Notes: generated by a model not told the origin, from the letters alone. A stretch of DNA of 64,000 nucleotides from Pseudevernia furfuracea (GCA_022315425.1 JAIUPT010000008.1:558001-622000), one strand, 5' to 3'; shown: positions 43,193-54,833, counted from the first letter of the stretch. Translations and numbers: made by a program.

Positions 43193-45104
43193 GCGACAGG
43201 CGGAACCTTCGGAATGATGCAATTTCTTTTCTTGATCATACTTTTGATGTGCTTTTTTGATCATTGAGCTAGGCGTTGCTGCGTGGAGATGACGACTGGA
43301 CACATGCATACAATGGTTGGTTCAATTGCTTGCTTTACCCAAGACAACACTGTATTCTATTGAGCTACGGTGATATTTTCCAGGGGTGCTGTTACTTCGA
43401 GAAGGCAGGCATATGATGATGAGAAGAGGACACTTTAGGTTTCTTAGATGGCGATAGATGTGGAAATCACACAAGATTCAAACTGTAGACTATGCTCATC
43501 ATGATCCTAACAGCAAAGACAGCCTCGCACAATTTGACGATGACCCGGACTATGTATGGTTCGACCCCCTTGGTCGGTACGTGTAGGCTGCAGCAAGCCG
43601 CCACCCAAAAAGCACCGAGTCACTGGAAGTTTCCACCCTCTGTGTGGTGTCCGTTCCTGTTCGACCACAGTCTCACATATTTCTCCAAACACAAAAAGAA
43701 TGCTGGTCGTGCTTGATCACTTTCTGCACCGAGTTTCTAACACTGGTACTTAAGCGTTGTTGCTGCGGTTTTACGACCTGTGACTGTGACAATCGTCTCA
43801 AGCATGAAAAAGTAGTTGTGCTGCAAACGATAGCTGTTATAACTAAGTGTTCTATATTTTGAAGGACCGAGGAGACCGCCTTAGCATGACATCTAATACT
43901 GCTATGCGCGCCGTCTGGGTGACTATAAATCCGACGATTAGTTCGTTGGAAGTTAGATTCAGGGGTGATCGATCCCGAAGAACTGTGATTACCTTGCTGA
44001 ATGAGCGTGAATACATTGTTGTGATCAGTTGCTCAGTACTAATTCTTAGATACAGGTGGCATGTACAGAGAAAGGAGGTATGTGTGCTTGGTTTAGGTCC
44101 TTGATCAGAGCTATTCCTTGACGAGACCATACACCATTTTTGATGATAGCCTGTTCGCCCTTCCTGTTCCACACTTGCAGCCTCTGCACAAATTTCGTCC
44201 GACCGGCAAGCTCTTCAAACCCCCAGATTGTCCTCACAGTCCACTTTGTATCAGGTTTTTCCCAATGAGCGAGGTGATTCTGCCATTGTTTTCCTCTCAA
44301 TCTCCACCTATAGCCTTCATCGTCTCCTTGACTTGGCTCGAATCCACCCACAAACTTCTCCCGGTCACATTACTACACGAAGCGTCCTTCTCAGTGCGCC
44401 ATTCGTTGTCCAACAGGTACTGCTGGCTAGTACCTGGGATGGATGCGGCTGTTGCACACTGACCGAAAGTGTATTGGTTGGCCATGGGCGGTCGGATGTC
44501 GGCCTTTACAGAAGCAGACGACATAGCTGTTCTGAGTAAGGCATTGATTCCTTGAACCGCGAAGACGGGCGAGATGTCGTCGGAATGGACTTGGGCTGCC
44601 ATGGGAATAAGTTGATTTCCTAGGCAATGTGCCAAGGTGAGAGGCGTTCGCTAGCAACAAGGTATTGAAGAGCAGCATTGAGACGTGAATCATCCATGCG
44701 GTCCACTTCTCGTTGCCATCATCAAGGCCTCTCCATGCCTTCCAACAGACCCAGATTTGGAATTCTAGCTTTATTCCAAGAGCTGCGAATAACAGAGCAA
44801 CAGAACCACGGCATCTTCTCACACCATCAGAAACAATATGAAATTATTTGTCCATATTCACGGCAGGTCATCAGCGCGCATTTGACTCGATTGGGGGAAA
44901 CAAGCGCCACCAGCGCGCTAAGCGCTTCCCCTCCTGGCCCCGGCTGGGAGAGAAAGCTGAAGAAACGCGGAAAACATCTCGGTGTCATAGGCCCAAGGCG
45001 CTCGCAGCATCACAATATGGATATGAGATAGGACCACGATTCCGAACGCTTTTCTAACCTGTAAAATTACGGGGCGAAATCTTCTCCGTGGCAGCCTCCG
45101 GGCA
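43193..45104. other. gene-poor intergenic region with possible decayed secreted-protein frame
   Basis: About 1.9 kb. On the minus strand between about 44705 and 44046, protein-like stretches occur in several frames. One is a signal-peptide-like 'MLLFNTLLLANASHLG' (about 44686). Others are 'ANQYTFGQCATAASIPGTS' and 'YLLDNEW' (about 44470), and 'YRWRLRGKQWQNHLAHWEKP' (about 44300). They do not join into one model with credible splice sites. I cannot name a family. It may be a broken secreted-protein gene or chance. Confidence 0.35.
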
Positions 45105-46788
45105 ATGCCTTCCGCAAACCCGCACTCGTCGAAGCTGGTGTCCTTCCAGCTATTAAGACCACAGTCTGACAAGCATGAGCCCAGAGTGGGCCGTCTCGCC
45201 TTCCGAGGCCGCATCCCAATTGATACACCTCATTACGTGGCTGTCAGCTCTCGAGGGGTTGTACCACATCTATCTCAAGACATGGCGAGCGACAACACGT
45301 CAGTTCGTGCCCTGTATACGGCTGTTGAGGATTGTGAGTAGCTCGAAACCTCTGTGGAACTTCTCCCCCAAGTGCTGACGAGCGAGCTCTTACTGGAGCC
45401 CGCAAGTCATAGAGAAAGCATCCAATCAATCACAAGTCCCACCAGTCTTCAACTTCCCAGCCTCTCCCCACGAATCGCCTCTGCGGAAGTTCATTGCTCT
45501 TCAGCAAGATGCTTTGCTTATTCTTGGTACTCGAAGGATACCACCGTTACCATGTCCAGCCTCAAGTACCTCTAGCGCTATATCGATCGTCACATCACTT
45601 GGCTTTGGTAAGCTGGAGCATACTGACTACGTAGAAGCGATTCAAAAGCTTCGGCCGGATATAGTGTTGGGTATGGGAGATGTGCTTTTTGGATTGAAGC
45701 CAGGCGTGAAACGGAAGGATGTGATGGGTGATAGGACGCTCGCTTGGGTGAAGGAAATGATATCTGCGATGGAAGACCAGGAGGACGGGACACCGAGGAC
45801 CGCGTTGTTTGCACCAATCCTACCCATTGAAGCTGAGCAGCAGACTTACTACCTAGACGCTCTTCAAGACGAGCTTAGGGACAGTGTGTCCGGGCTTGTT
45901 TTCTACGATTCTGCAACCGTTGATGCTGTTCCTGAGAACCTGCGTGATCTGCCTCGATTGTCTTTGGGTGACGCCACCAGTCCCCATAATTTACTGGATG
46001 CCATAGCCTTGGGAATCGATGTTTTCACCATACCATTCATCAATGACTCTACGGATGCTGGAATAGCCTTGAATTTCTCCTTCCCAGCTGTCAGAGACGC
46101 CAATCTCGAGGGACGATTGCCTCTCGGGGTAGATATGTGGTCCTCTACGTTTGCCTATGATATTTCGCCTCTTCTAACGGACTGTCAATGCTATACTTGC
46201 AAAAACCACCACCGAGCCTTTGTCCAACATCTATTGAACGCAAAGGAGATGCTAGGTTGGGTGCTTCTACAGTTGCACAACCACCACATCATTGAAGAGT
46301 TCTTCGCTGGGGCTCGCGATAGCATACATAGCGGATCCTTCAAGAGTGACCGGGAAATGTTCGAGAAAATCTATGCAGCAGAGGTACGCAGATTTCAGAA
46401 TGACAGTCCCTCTTTTGGTATTGAAATTGAGTCATGGATCACGTTCTGGCCCCAGGAGGACCTTTCTTATCGCGAGAACTGTCTCGTAACTCCATACCTA
46501 CCTCAAATAAGCAATGCTGACTCCGAATTTGCGTAGCTACCAGCAAAAACGGGGCAGGGTCCGAGGTAAGAATAGGGTTTCTTACGTTTAAGCTCATGCA
46601 TACTTACGATCTACAGAGTTAGGGGTTACCAGTTCAGGTCTGAAGGCAAGGGCGGGCCTCGCAAGAATCCAATTGCGTATCGGCCGCTTGACGATGGAAA
46701 AGAAAAACTCGCCGAGGCCGCCTTGCCAAGTCCCGAGGCCGATGCTGATGATCTAGAGCTGCAAGGATTTGCGGAGAAGGTGAAATAA
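45105..46788 (+). CDS. queuine tRNA-ribosyltransferase accessory subunit 2 (QTRT2 type)
   Basis: This non-catalytic subunit pairs with the TGT catalytic subunit to exchange guanine-34 for queuine in tRNAs with GUN anticodons, at the mitochondrial surface or in the cytosol. Exons 45105-45333, 45407-46485, 46537-46565 and 46623-46788 give 1,503 nt (500 aa). Hallmarks: 'RVGRLAFRGRIPIDTPHYVAVSSRGVVPHL', 'KLRPDIVLGMGDV', 'GVDMWSSTFAYDISPLL', and the zinc site C336-x-C338-x2-C341 with His367 ('CQCYTC...LHNHH'). Intron 3 (51 bp) ends in TAG. If ignored, this TAG reads as a stop and the protein loses its C-terminus 'LPAKTGQGPRGYQFRSEGKG...', which is typical of the family. A branch-site-like GCTGAC lies about 19 bp before that acceptor. 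Queuine use by a fungus implies salvage from bacteria or food. Confidence 0.9.
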
Positions 46789-47561
46789 TAGCCCTCGGAT
46801 TGATTACACTCCCCTTGGTACTCGAGTCTCGCTCGCCGTACTGCATTCGCAAGTATTAAGCTGGCCTTTCTCGGAGGCTTTTTGGCATATGGCGGCGGTA
46901 GCAAGATGAGGCAAACCGTGCAAAGCCTTCCGCAAGTGGTGCAATTGCTAGTCAGCAGAAAGCCACGCACTAACGCCCTTCAGCCACCCAGATGCCTTTT
47001 TTACGAGCTCCACATTCTACGGAAATATGTGGCGTTCTAGACAGCCAATGGACCTGCAGAGTCAATAGCACCGGTCTCTCATATCGTTTACGATGGAGGG
47101 TTTCAGGTCCAGAGACTCAGTCAATAAGCAAAGACACTGCAGTAGTATGTTGATTGATTAAAGCAACACATTACTCTCGTTGCCGAAATTTCATGATGCT
47201 TCTGGTAACCTTACCGCCACGAAGGCCAGACTTTTTGGCAGTGCGCTCAAATCGCAAGACTATCCTCAATCTTCTTTCGAAGGTTTGTTCCGTACTTCAA
47301 GTAGAACTACCTCGTTGATGGCGTTCACATCTTCCTCATCCCTTTTATTTGTAGCCTCATTGAAAAAAGGCGGCACCCTGTACCAGTCATGACAGAGATG
47401 CTTAGAACGATAACGTCCACCATCCCCACAAACACGCTCAAACCCACTCCGGACCCCCAGTTCTCTTTTGGTACAAAATCTCTCTCGCTACCCCTCTTCC
47501 GCTATCCTTATCTTCTCACAACTACAGAAATCTCACGCCAAACCTTTCAAATACCCTCAAA
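46789..47561. other. intergenic region
   Basis: No convincing gene in these 770 bp. The last 100 bp are a C/A-rich leader of the following secreted-protein gene. Confidence 0.5.
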
Positions 47562-48090
47562 ATGAAGAATATTCTCTCCCTCTCCGTCCTTGCTAGCCTG
47601 GCTACCGCCTATAGCGGCGACCTGACCTATTACACCGCCGGTCTCGGATCTTGTGGCATCACGAGCACCGGCAGTGATGCCGTCGTCGCTCTCTCCCGCC
47701 CTATGGTATATATGATCTCGGACCAGTTTTGGAATTCCAGAGCTTGGGTCGGGAGCAACAAATGGCTCTCAATACCTCTCCCATATATCATATTTCTCGG
47801 GCCTTTGCCTCGAAGATGGAAAGCTGACGCGGAAGTCTTCACAGATGGCCAATGGCGCCAACCCAAACACCAATCCCAAGTGTGGGTCGCATATCAGTAT
47901 TTACAACCCCACTTCCGGCCGGACAGTCCAAGCTACTGTAGTCGATACGTGCGAGGGGTGTGCCACGTATGACATTGATGTCTCGGAGTCCTTGTTTACC
48001 ACACTCGCGGGAGGACTTTCGGCAGGAAGGATGACCGTAGACTGGGGTGGGCATATCCTCGGCGGCTTGAGATTTTGTGCGGAAAGCTGA
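47562..48090 (+). CDS. small secreted double-psi beta-barrel (RlpA/barwin-like) protein
   Basis: Exons 47562-47705 and 47845-48090 give 390 nt (129 aa). The signal peptide is MKNILSLSVLASLATAYS, followed at once by 'GDLTYYTAGLGSCGITSTGSDAVVALS', the start of a double-psi beta-barrel. The second exon has 'NPNTNPKCGSHISIYNP', 'VQATVVDTCEGCATYDIDVSESLFTTL' with the conserved Asp and paired Cys, and the usual ending 'MTVDWGGHI'. Such proteins (expansin-like, barwin-like, cerato-platanin relatives) bind cell-wall polysaccharide or act at the plant-fungus interface; a catalytic role is not established. The 139-bp intron is long for this gene size. The junction reads SRPM|MANG, slightly different from the usual family sequence, so the exact donor may differ. 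Confidence 0.8.
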
Positions 48091-48858
48091 CCGAGAACAG
48101 GATTTCAAGGGCAGGGCCCCAAGATCAAAGAGCGACGGAAGAGTACTTTGTGTTGGGGCAGTTGGATATGCTAGGCGCAGACCGGTTTTGTGTGGCTGGG
48201 ATTGTGGGATCCAGTCATTGAACATTAACCCTTAATTCATGCCATGTATCTACAACAGAGCAACACCCCTTACCAATTAATTTCTAACCTTCGTCCGCTT
48301 CAACGTCCTCCCGGTCAAGGGCTGCCAGTTGGATAGGCTCACTGACTTTGACGGCTTCTGTGATAGGAGAGCGGCACGACTCTTAGGACCACTTTTCGCG
48401 AGGAAGCGTCACTTGCTCCTTGGATGCTTCTGGTTCCATCAACCTTTGCCCTCGGATGGTATCAGCTATTGCCGTGCCATCTCCCGAACTACGTCCGAAC
48501 TTCATGCCAGACGAGACTCGGACTGACTCGGCGAATGCGACAAGAGTATATTTAGCAATATTCCCAGAGCCCGTCTTGCATGGAGAAGGTTTGTGATTGC
48601 TAGAGATCAAATCTACGGACGGGCAGAATACGTGTGTCGGGATGTTTCCTCGGAAGCTGTGACTCCAGGAACGAACCAGGCAGACGCACAGACCGCAACG
48701 ACACCAGAGAAACATCAAACTAGCTGCAAACGATTTCAAGGCTTCCTAATACCGTATAGGTTCTAATTGGTCCTGCCAGAAGTGTCTAGAGAATGGAATA
48801 GGTACAAAATGAATGATACCCTATATAAGGCTTGATCATGAAGCCTCGCGTTTGCCCT
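48091..48858. other. intergenic region between convergent secreted-protein genes
   Basis: About 770 bp without a recognisable gene. Frames of up to 118 codons are unsupported by any motif. Confidence 0.5.
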
Positions 48859-49929
48859 CTATAACGCTCGACCGTGGCGCCTCGCATGTGCAACATGTTT
48901 CTTGAGATGGCTATGCGCATGCGGCAATGCGGATTGTCCTTCATCATGTTCCATCGCCTCCTCGACCTCAAGCGGCTTCTCTAGTGCCGGCACCGCCCGT
49001 TTCGACGCCTTGTCATTGCCGTGTCCCTGCTGAGCTGGCGCACTGCACCCCATCTCCCCAGTCCCAATGCAGCATGAGACATATGCGGTTCCAGTGTTTC
49101 CATCATTCGCGACATTGTCGTTGGGGAAAGTGTAGGCGGCACCTTGGCAGGGCAAGAACCATGGATCGGCTGGCCCATCAGACACTCCCTGCATGGGATT
49201 CAGACAGACGGCATTATTGCCGACGGGGTTATAGCAAGGTCCGCTAACGTCCCATAGGTTGATGTTGCAGCCAGTGACGGGTGCAGTGGCGTTCGAGCAG
49301 ACGATCGGCACGGAGAACCCGTCGACATAGCTGACGTCGATATCGTTCCATACCGTGGTGCTGCCTTCGATCTTACTGCCTTCGGCGTCGGTGGTCTTGC
49401 CAATGACGATTCTGCCAGCCCAGTTTGTGGGAAGTACTACCTGTGTACTGGTTCCCAGCGGAGCTGGCTGTGGCGCACCCACGGCGCTTGGGGAGTCGCT
49501 GTTTTGGAAGTACGAGACCGAGAGTGGAGCCGTCCAGTAATTGTTTATGGCTATAGTCATGACACCTGCATTGACAGGTGCTGGCGCTACACTGATGACG
49601 GAGGCCGGAATGGTGGCTGTGGAATTTTGAAGTACGGCACCTTGCGATTTCTCCACCGACAGGGCAGTCGTCATTGGGGTAGCCAACGGATCGGAGACAA
49701 TTGTGACCACCACGGATGTTTCGACCGTGAAGGGTGGTCCTAGAGCGTCTCTAAGTTAGCATGCTGGGTAAAGATAGGCTCCGGAGACGGCCAGGAGGTA
49801 TCAATGCAGTATACCGGAAGTCGGGGTTTCCACTTCTTCGAACGTGGACCATTGATGTTCATTCTGAGCAGAGACTTGCCAGGGACCCGCAAGGGTGAAG
49901 AGCAAGACGAAGATCCGATGAGTCCTCAT
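48859..49929 (-). CDS. secreted thaumatin/osmotin-like protein
   Basis: Exons 49929-49815 and 49748-48859 give 1,005 nt (334 aa). The start MRTHRIFVLLFTLAGPWQVSAQ is a signal peptide. The first 75 residues after it are Thr/Val/Ser-rich. From about residue 90 the chain shows the fungal thaumatin-like pattern: 'MTIAINNYWTAPLSVSYFQNS', 'LPTNWAGRIVIGK', 'GSKIEGSTT', 'DIDVSYVDGFSVPIVC', 'CNINLWD', 'PWFLPCQGAAYTFPNDN' and 'SCCIGTGEMGC'. Thaumatin-like proteins often bind or cleave beta-1,3-glucans; the activity here is not known. The tail is charged and His/Lys-rich ('HAHSHLKKHVAHARRHG'), with no GPI signal. The acceptor is the second of two AGs (TTAGAG|AC), needed to restore frame. Confidence 0.82.
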
Positions 49930-51280
49930 TTTGTATCAGAAGTCTTCGAGGAGGATGGTTTGTGAAGAATGGAGATTTTAGTATAGAATCTTAGCCTGTG
50001 AGTGAAAAGAATGGAAAGCAAGCTTCAAGGAGCGAGAAGGAGCCTCAGATGTTGGGAAATAGCCAAGCTTCGAAATGAATGTGGGTGCTGAAAGAGTGTC
50101 GTTACCTACAGAGATGGTGTAGCAGAAGGAGGGATGGTCTCGGGGGGGGAGCACGAGGTTGTATATTCTGTATGCCGAAAATATCATGACCAGAGTGATG
50201 GGACCTGAGCGTTGGCACGATAAACATCCAATGGATATACTATCCTTGCACGAGGCGCTTAAAGATGCTTTGTGGGTTTGCTGTCCCCACTCCTCCACAT
50301 GGCTTCCAAGCCACATTTAGGACAGTAGGAGAGATAGAAGCATGGTCCAGGCCCAGACGCTTGAATCCATGAACGGAGCAATATAAAGTCAAAAAGGGTG
50401 TCAAGAGCGGTTGCATTTCAAGCAGGCAAATACGATTCGACAGGTAGCCAAATGACCAATCTCGCGCAATTGAAATGAATGAACAAGGCAACGGTGTACG
50501 GTGTACAGGGCTCACCGGATCCCGCATGGCCCAATGATGGATGTCAAGATGGTGCATTTCCTGACAGGACCGCAACGACTCGGCCAATACTTGCCGAGAG
50601 GCTGACAGTTGACGTTTCGTCCGCACCCTAGCCCTGGAGCGCTACCTATTCCCTTGGTTGAGAGAGTTCAGGACATGTGAAGAAGCCACTCACAGCTCGT
50701 GGCTTACCCAGGCCAACGGGCACGCTGCACGATTGCAGCTTTTCTCTCAGCAATCATTTCCACCTTGCAGAAAGCATTTTCCGATAAGAAATTTGGGGGG
50801 GAGGGGGGAAGGGTGGGATGTTGGGGGATGTTTGTTAGGGTAGGAATGATTTTTATGATTTATGATTTATGATTTATGTGGTGACTGGCAGTCTGGCACT
50901 ACTATACTGTTTACTGATTGGTTCGAAGAGGGAGGGCCAATTTTAAAATTCAATAAGGTAGAGAGTAGATCAGGGTCGGGTGCAGCCAACCGCAAGCTTG
51001 GCCTATGGGCTGGGACCAAGTAGACGGCTCGGACGGTAGTAGACGGTAGACCACCTCACCATCAGCACTCTCTGCATTCAACTTGCATCTGCATAAAAAT
51101 GCCAAAAGACATGTCCGATGAAGGGAAGCATGAAGAATTGATTGGCTGATATCTTTAAAGCGTAAAATTGGAGGGAAGGATAAGATGATATACACCAGTG
51201 GTGCCAGTACGAGTAGGGCATCGCTCCTTCCGCCTTTCCCTTTGGCCAAACATGTTCCCCACTTCCGTGTCCGAACATTT

Positions 51281-51354
51281 GACTCTTGACTCTTGACTCT
51301 TGACTCTTGACTCTTGACTCTTGACTCTTGACTCTTGACTCTTGACTCTTGACT
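51281..51354. repeat. 7-bp tandem array (gactctt)n
   Basis: The heptamer gactctt repeats perfectly about 10.5 times over 74 bp. It lies in intergenic DNA and has no coding role that I can see. The core TGACTC resembles the Gcn4/AP-1-type site, which occurs here ten times in direct orientation. Confidence 0.95.
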
Positions 51355-51544
51355 ACCTTACTGACTACAGCAAGCTTGTCCAAAGATCCCTCGGTCAGAT
51401 ACCAACTTTGAGAAAGCTTGAGTGAAAGCTTTAAATGCCGGCATCGCTCTAGCCTCTCGGCGAATTTTATGGTCAATCATCTGTGCATCAATCATTCAAT
51501 CATTCAATCATCAATCATCAATTTCCAATCACCCATCCTACCGT

Positions 51545-51593
51545 AGGAAGGAAGAAGGGAGGAAGGAAGGGAGGGAGGAAGGAAGGGAGGGAG
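51545..51593. repeat. polypurine (GGAA/GGGA) tract
   Basis: About 49 bp consisting only of G and A, made of gaag, gaagg and gggag units. Low-complexity intergenic sequence. Confidence 0.85.
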
Positions 51594-52008
51594 CGTAAAA
51601 TAATTCCTTGACCTGACATGTTCCCCTGCGCACCACAATCATCCTGCTTTGGCCGTGCAGTCCTCGAGTATCATGCTGTGCTGTGCTGTGCTGGCAGAGA
51701 GGCTTGGTGAGCAGTCAATCTTGCATGGCCAATCCACCAATCATAAATCTTCGGCTTGCTTAGTCATTCTTGGCACAAAATCTGTGACCTTAGTCGTGAA
51801 TTGACAATCTTGAGAGTACCTTTTTTGATCATCGCTTCACAAATTTGTATGCACCACCTGAACAGTCTGCTGTTCACCGGTCGTTGGGCTCCATCTACCC
51901 ACAGCCCTTTCATCCGAGTATATCCCTCCTACCCAATCATGTCCATGCAATGACTGTCATAACGCGCACTACCTATCGAGTCTGGTGCAGCTTTTCGTTG
52001 CCTCTATT

Positions 52009-52923
52009 ATGGCAATTATCGCAACCTTGATCTCTTCCTTCACTCCTCTCTTGTGAGTCTTCTCTCCCAGCTGCCTCGTGCCATTTCATCACTGACCTCA
52101 CACATCCAGTCTCATGTTCTCCCCCCTTACATCCTACACCGATCAGATTCTTTCCATTCACCGAAATCGCACTTCTGCTGGCTTCTCTCTTGATATCCCT
52201 TTGATCATGCTTACAGCATCCATCTTGAAGATCTTTTATTGGCCTGGCGCCCGTTATGACCTCGCCCTTCTCATACAAGCTGTCATAATGGTGGCTGTGC
52301 AAATGGTACTGCTGAAAGTTGCGCTGGACAACAGGCCTCCGTGGCGGGGAGAGGGACCTTTCAAGAGTATGGAGCCGGGCAGACCATGGGGTTTCTGGAG
52401 ATGGAGGGCGCAGCGGCCGTGAGTGCGTTCCTTTCGGATGTTGCACCGTTCAAGTCCGGACTCGAAGCCACCAAGATCATGTGGATGTGCCAGGTATATC
52501 CAAATGCTAACTTTTCGGTCTTGCAGATACTGGGAATACCTTCTCGGCTTGACCCTCTCTTTACTCGTTATCCATACCCTTGTTCGGCCTACGGCCGCCT
52601 CTTTCTACACCAACATCATCGGCTACGTTGGGCTTGCGATTGAAGCTGTGCTTCCGCTTCCGCAGATTTTCTCCAATCAACGCGCCCACTCCTGTAAGGG
52701 GTTCCGGTTGTCGGTATTGGTGAACTGGCTCTTAGGAGATGCCATGAAGATGGGGTTTTTCTTCATGTCAGAGCCTGGGAAAGTGCCCTGGGCGTTCAAG
52801 CTGTGCGGCATTTTTCAGGCCTGCTGTGATGTCGGACTGGGTGCCCAATACTGGGTTTATGGAGACGGGCAAGAGGGCATGGCTCGAAAGAGTGGATTGG
52901 AGAAAGATGGAAGGTTAACTTGA
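52009..52923 (+). CDS. PQ-loop repeat membrane protein
   Basis: Exons 52009-52052, 52110-52418 and 52527-52923 give 750 nt (249 aa). The protein has about seven hydrophobic spans and two PQ-loop repeats. The first is degenerate ('SPLTSYTDQILSIHRNRTSAGFSLDIPLIML') and the second is canonical ('LPLPQIFSNQRAHSCKGFRLSVLVNWLLGD'). This matches the SLC66A2/PQLC1-type family (yeast Any1-like), which lies in Golgi/endosomal membranes and has been linked to phospholipid asymmetry. The 'PWRGEGPFKSMEPGRPWGFWRWRAQRPYWEYL' linker at the second splice junction is characteristic of the fungal proteins. Introns are 57 and 108 bp. The ATG at 52009 is the first that keeps the reading frame. Confidence 0.87.
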
Positions 52924-54506
52924 CCACACTATATGGAATTATATACCGCTCTAGTGGTCAGACGCGAAAGCACTTGTTTCTACATGGTCTATCTAGGAAT
53001 AATATCTGGACACGACTGGCATTCTGTGAGCCTGCAGAATCAACAGTAGGAGTACTCTATAGTATGTAGAGCTAAGAGTAGTACACGCGGGCTAGTCAGG
53101 AATACGAGTAGGTCGTTTCAAGTAAACTCGAAAAGGATCATTATCATTTATTATTGTTGACTAGTAACGTATTGATATTTTTGTCGCGCCGAGCTTCCTG
53201 TTTTTCCTTACAGAACAGCTTGGAAAGATACTTGACGTGTTTACTTACTTATTATTGAACAGGTCTGAGCTTCAGCGTAGTATGAATATTATTCTTGGTG
53301 ACTTGATCGCCCTTGTTCCATCAAGCATCCAGCATTTGGTATAATTCCGCGGGTACCTTGACTACTACAGTATACTACGATCGTCTGCAATTACCTTATT
53401 ATTCTTCGGGCTACCTGGCTTAGGAGTGCAAACCCCTCCATAGTCCATGCACCAATGATAATGCATCCTCAGTTACCTTACCAACAATGACGTACCAGGA
53501 GTAGGGGTCATCCTTCTTCCTTCGTGGCATTCAGATTTCAATAATATCGACGGCCCTCCTTTGACACCTCGCTCCAACTTGCACCTGCTGTACATATCTC
53601 GCGAAAGCGCAATGTAAATGCAATGGACCGTATGGACTCCATTTGCAACATCTTTCTCATCTGCCTCGTCTTCTTCCTCTAGTTCTGTCATTGCTGCATG
53701 GCGTGTCGTTTTGCATTCTTCCCTTTCCCGACCTTACTAATATATAAAGTCCCGTGGAGCGTTGTATTTCGGTATGAACGCCATACATCGGTCGGCATGG
53801 CCTGCCAAACGCAAAACTTAGCTGAGACGGCGGCCTCCTATGCCAGTTCTCTTTTGTCTGGTTTGCTCATGGTTTCGAGCCGAATTTCGGGGTGTGTGCC
53901 ATGTGTGGAGGAATACACAGGAGAGATGCATGGTTAAGGTCGTTTCGCATTTGACACTAGGGTGTTTCCCGAGGGAAGTCATCGTCGTGATACGCCCCTT
54001 GGAGAACTTCACAGTTCACACGGTCACACTCACACCCCCTGCGCGCCTGGCGATCTACCTATGAGCAATTATTATTACAGTATTACAGAGTATAAGGTAG
54101 GCTTTGTCAAGTCCGGCCTTGCTAATTGCAGCACCCACCCCCCGGCACTACTACTACCGTTTCTCGTCATCGCCCTCGACTATCCTTTTTCGTTCCATGT
54201 ATCCTCGTAGTGTGGTGCTGTATTCGAAACCATGGAGCCAACCAGCTTTGGAATGTCTGTAGCTGAGAAGGGTACTTCGGGTACTGCAATCTGCTGCAGG
54301 AACGCCCGTGTCCTTGCCGGTACCTGAGTACCTATAAGAACCAGTCTCGCCATGCAGACTTCTTTCTCCTCACTACCCTCTATCATCTGACCTTCCCTAG
54401 ACAGCCTTTCGTTGATCGAAATTACTTTCATTCACAAGAAACCATCCTTGTCTAATCACCCTATCGAACTTCAACCACCTCTTCCATCCGACAACAGCCA
54501 CACAAG
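52924..54506. other. AT-richer intergenic region
   Basis: About 1.6 kb. No coherent coding sequence or RNA gene was found. The part at 52930-53480 is visibly richer in A/T and short tandem 'tact/agta' motifs than neighbouring DNA. The right end is the C/A-rich leader of the small secreted-protein gene. Confidence 0.5.
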
Positions 54507-54833
54507 ATGCACTTATCCTTCATCGCCATCTTCACTGTCCTAGCCCCTATGGTCGTCCTCGCGATACCTCCGGGGCGCCCTCATGGCCCTCCTCCCAAAT
54601 TCAACAAGTGGCACCAAGGACCACCAGGCCTCGAGCCAAGCGCTACCACCTCCGTTGCTGCCGGCATCTTCCCTTCGAGTGCAGTGGGTGCCGGCTCTAC
54701 TGGGAGGCCAATGAGGGCGGGTGAAAAGAAGAAGGGTGGTGTTCCGGGCGTAGCGGGCGCTGGCGCTACTGGGGCAGTAACAGCCCCTGCTGCTAGTGCA
54801 TCGGTTTCCCTTGCTTCTTACGATAAGAAATGA
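54507..54833 (+). CDS. small secreted Gly/Ala/Pro-rich protein
   Basis: A single-exon frame of 108 aa. The N-terminus MHLSFIAIFTVLAPMVVLA is a typical signal peptide, cleaved probably before 'IPPGRPHGPPP'. The mature part is rich in Pro, Gly, Ala, Ser and Lys, has no cysteine, and contains 'GEKKKGGVPGVAGAGATGAVTAPAASASVS'-type low complexity. The upstream leader (ccatccgacaacagccacacaagATG) looks like a genuine fungal 5' leader. I recognise no family. It may be a lineage-specific secreted or cell-wall peptide. The lack of internal stops in a 327-bp frame is only modest evidence, so the signal peptide carries the call. Confidence 0.6.
   Translation: MHLSFIAIFTVLAPMVVLAIPPGRPHGPPPKFNKWHQGPPGLEPSATTSVAAGIFPSSAVGAGSTGRPMRAGEKKKGGVPGVAGAGATGAVTAPAASASVSLASYDKK

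Larger units (their letters stand above)
49930..52008. other. long intergenic region rich in simple repeats
   Basis: About 2.1 kb without a gene. It contains several simple-sequence tracts: 'atgattt' runs near 50850-50878, the 7-bp array at 51281-51354, 'atcattcaatc' repeats near 51488-51525, a purine tract near 51545-51593, and 'gtgctgtgctgtgctg' near 51676-51692. The right end includes the promoter of the PQ-loop gene. Confidence 0.6.

Noticed and set aside
46537..46565. Possible frameshift or premature stop at the end of QTRT2.
   Set aside because: A 51-bp intron with GT donor, GCTGAC branch-like site and TAG acceptor explains the stop and restores the conserved tail.
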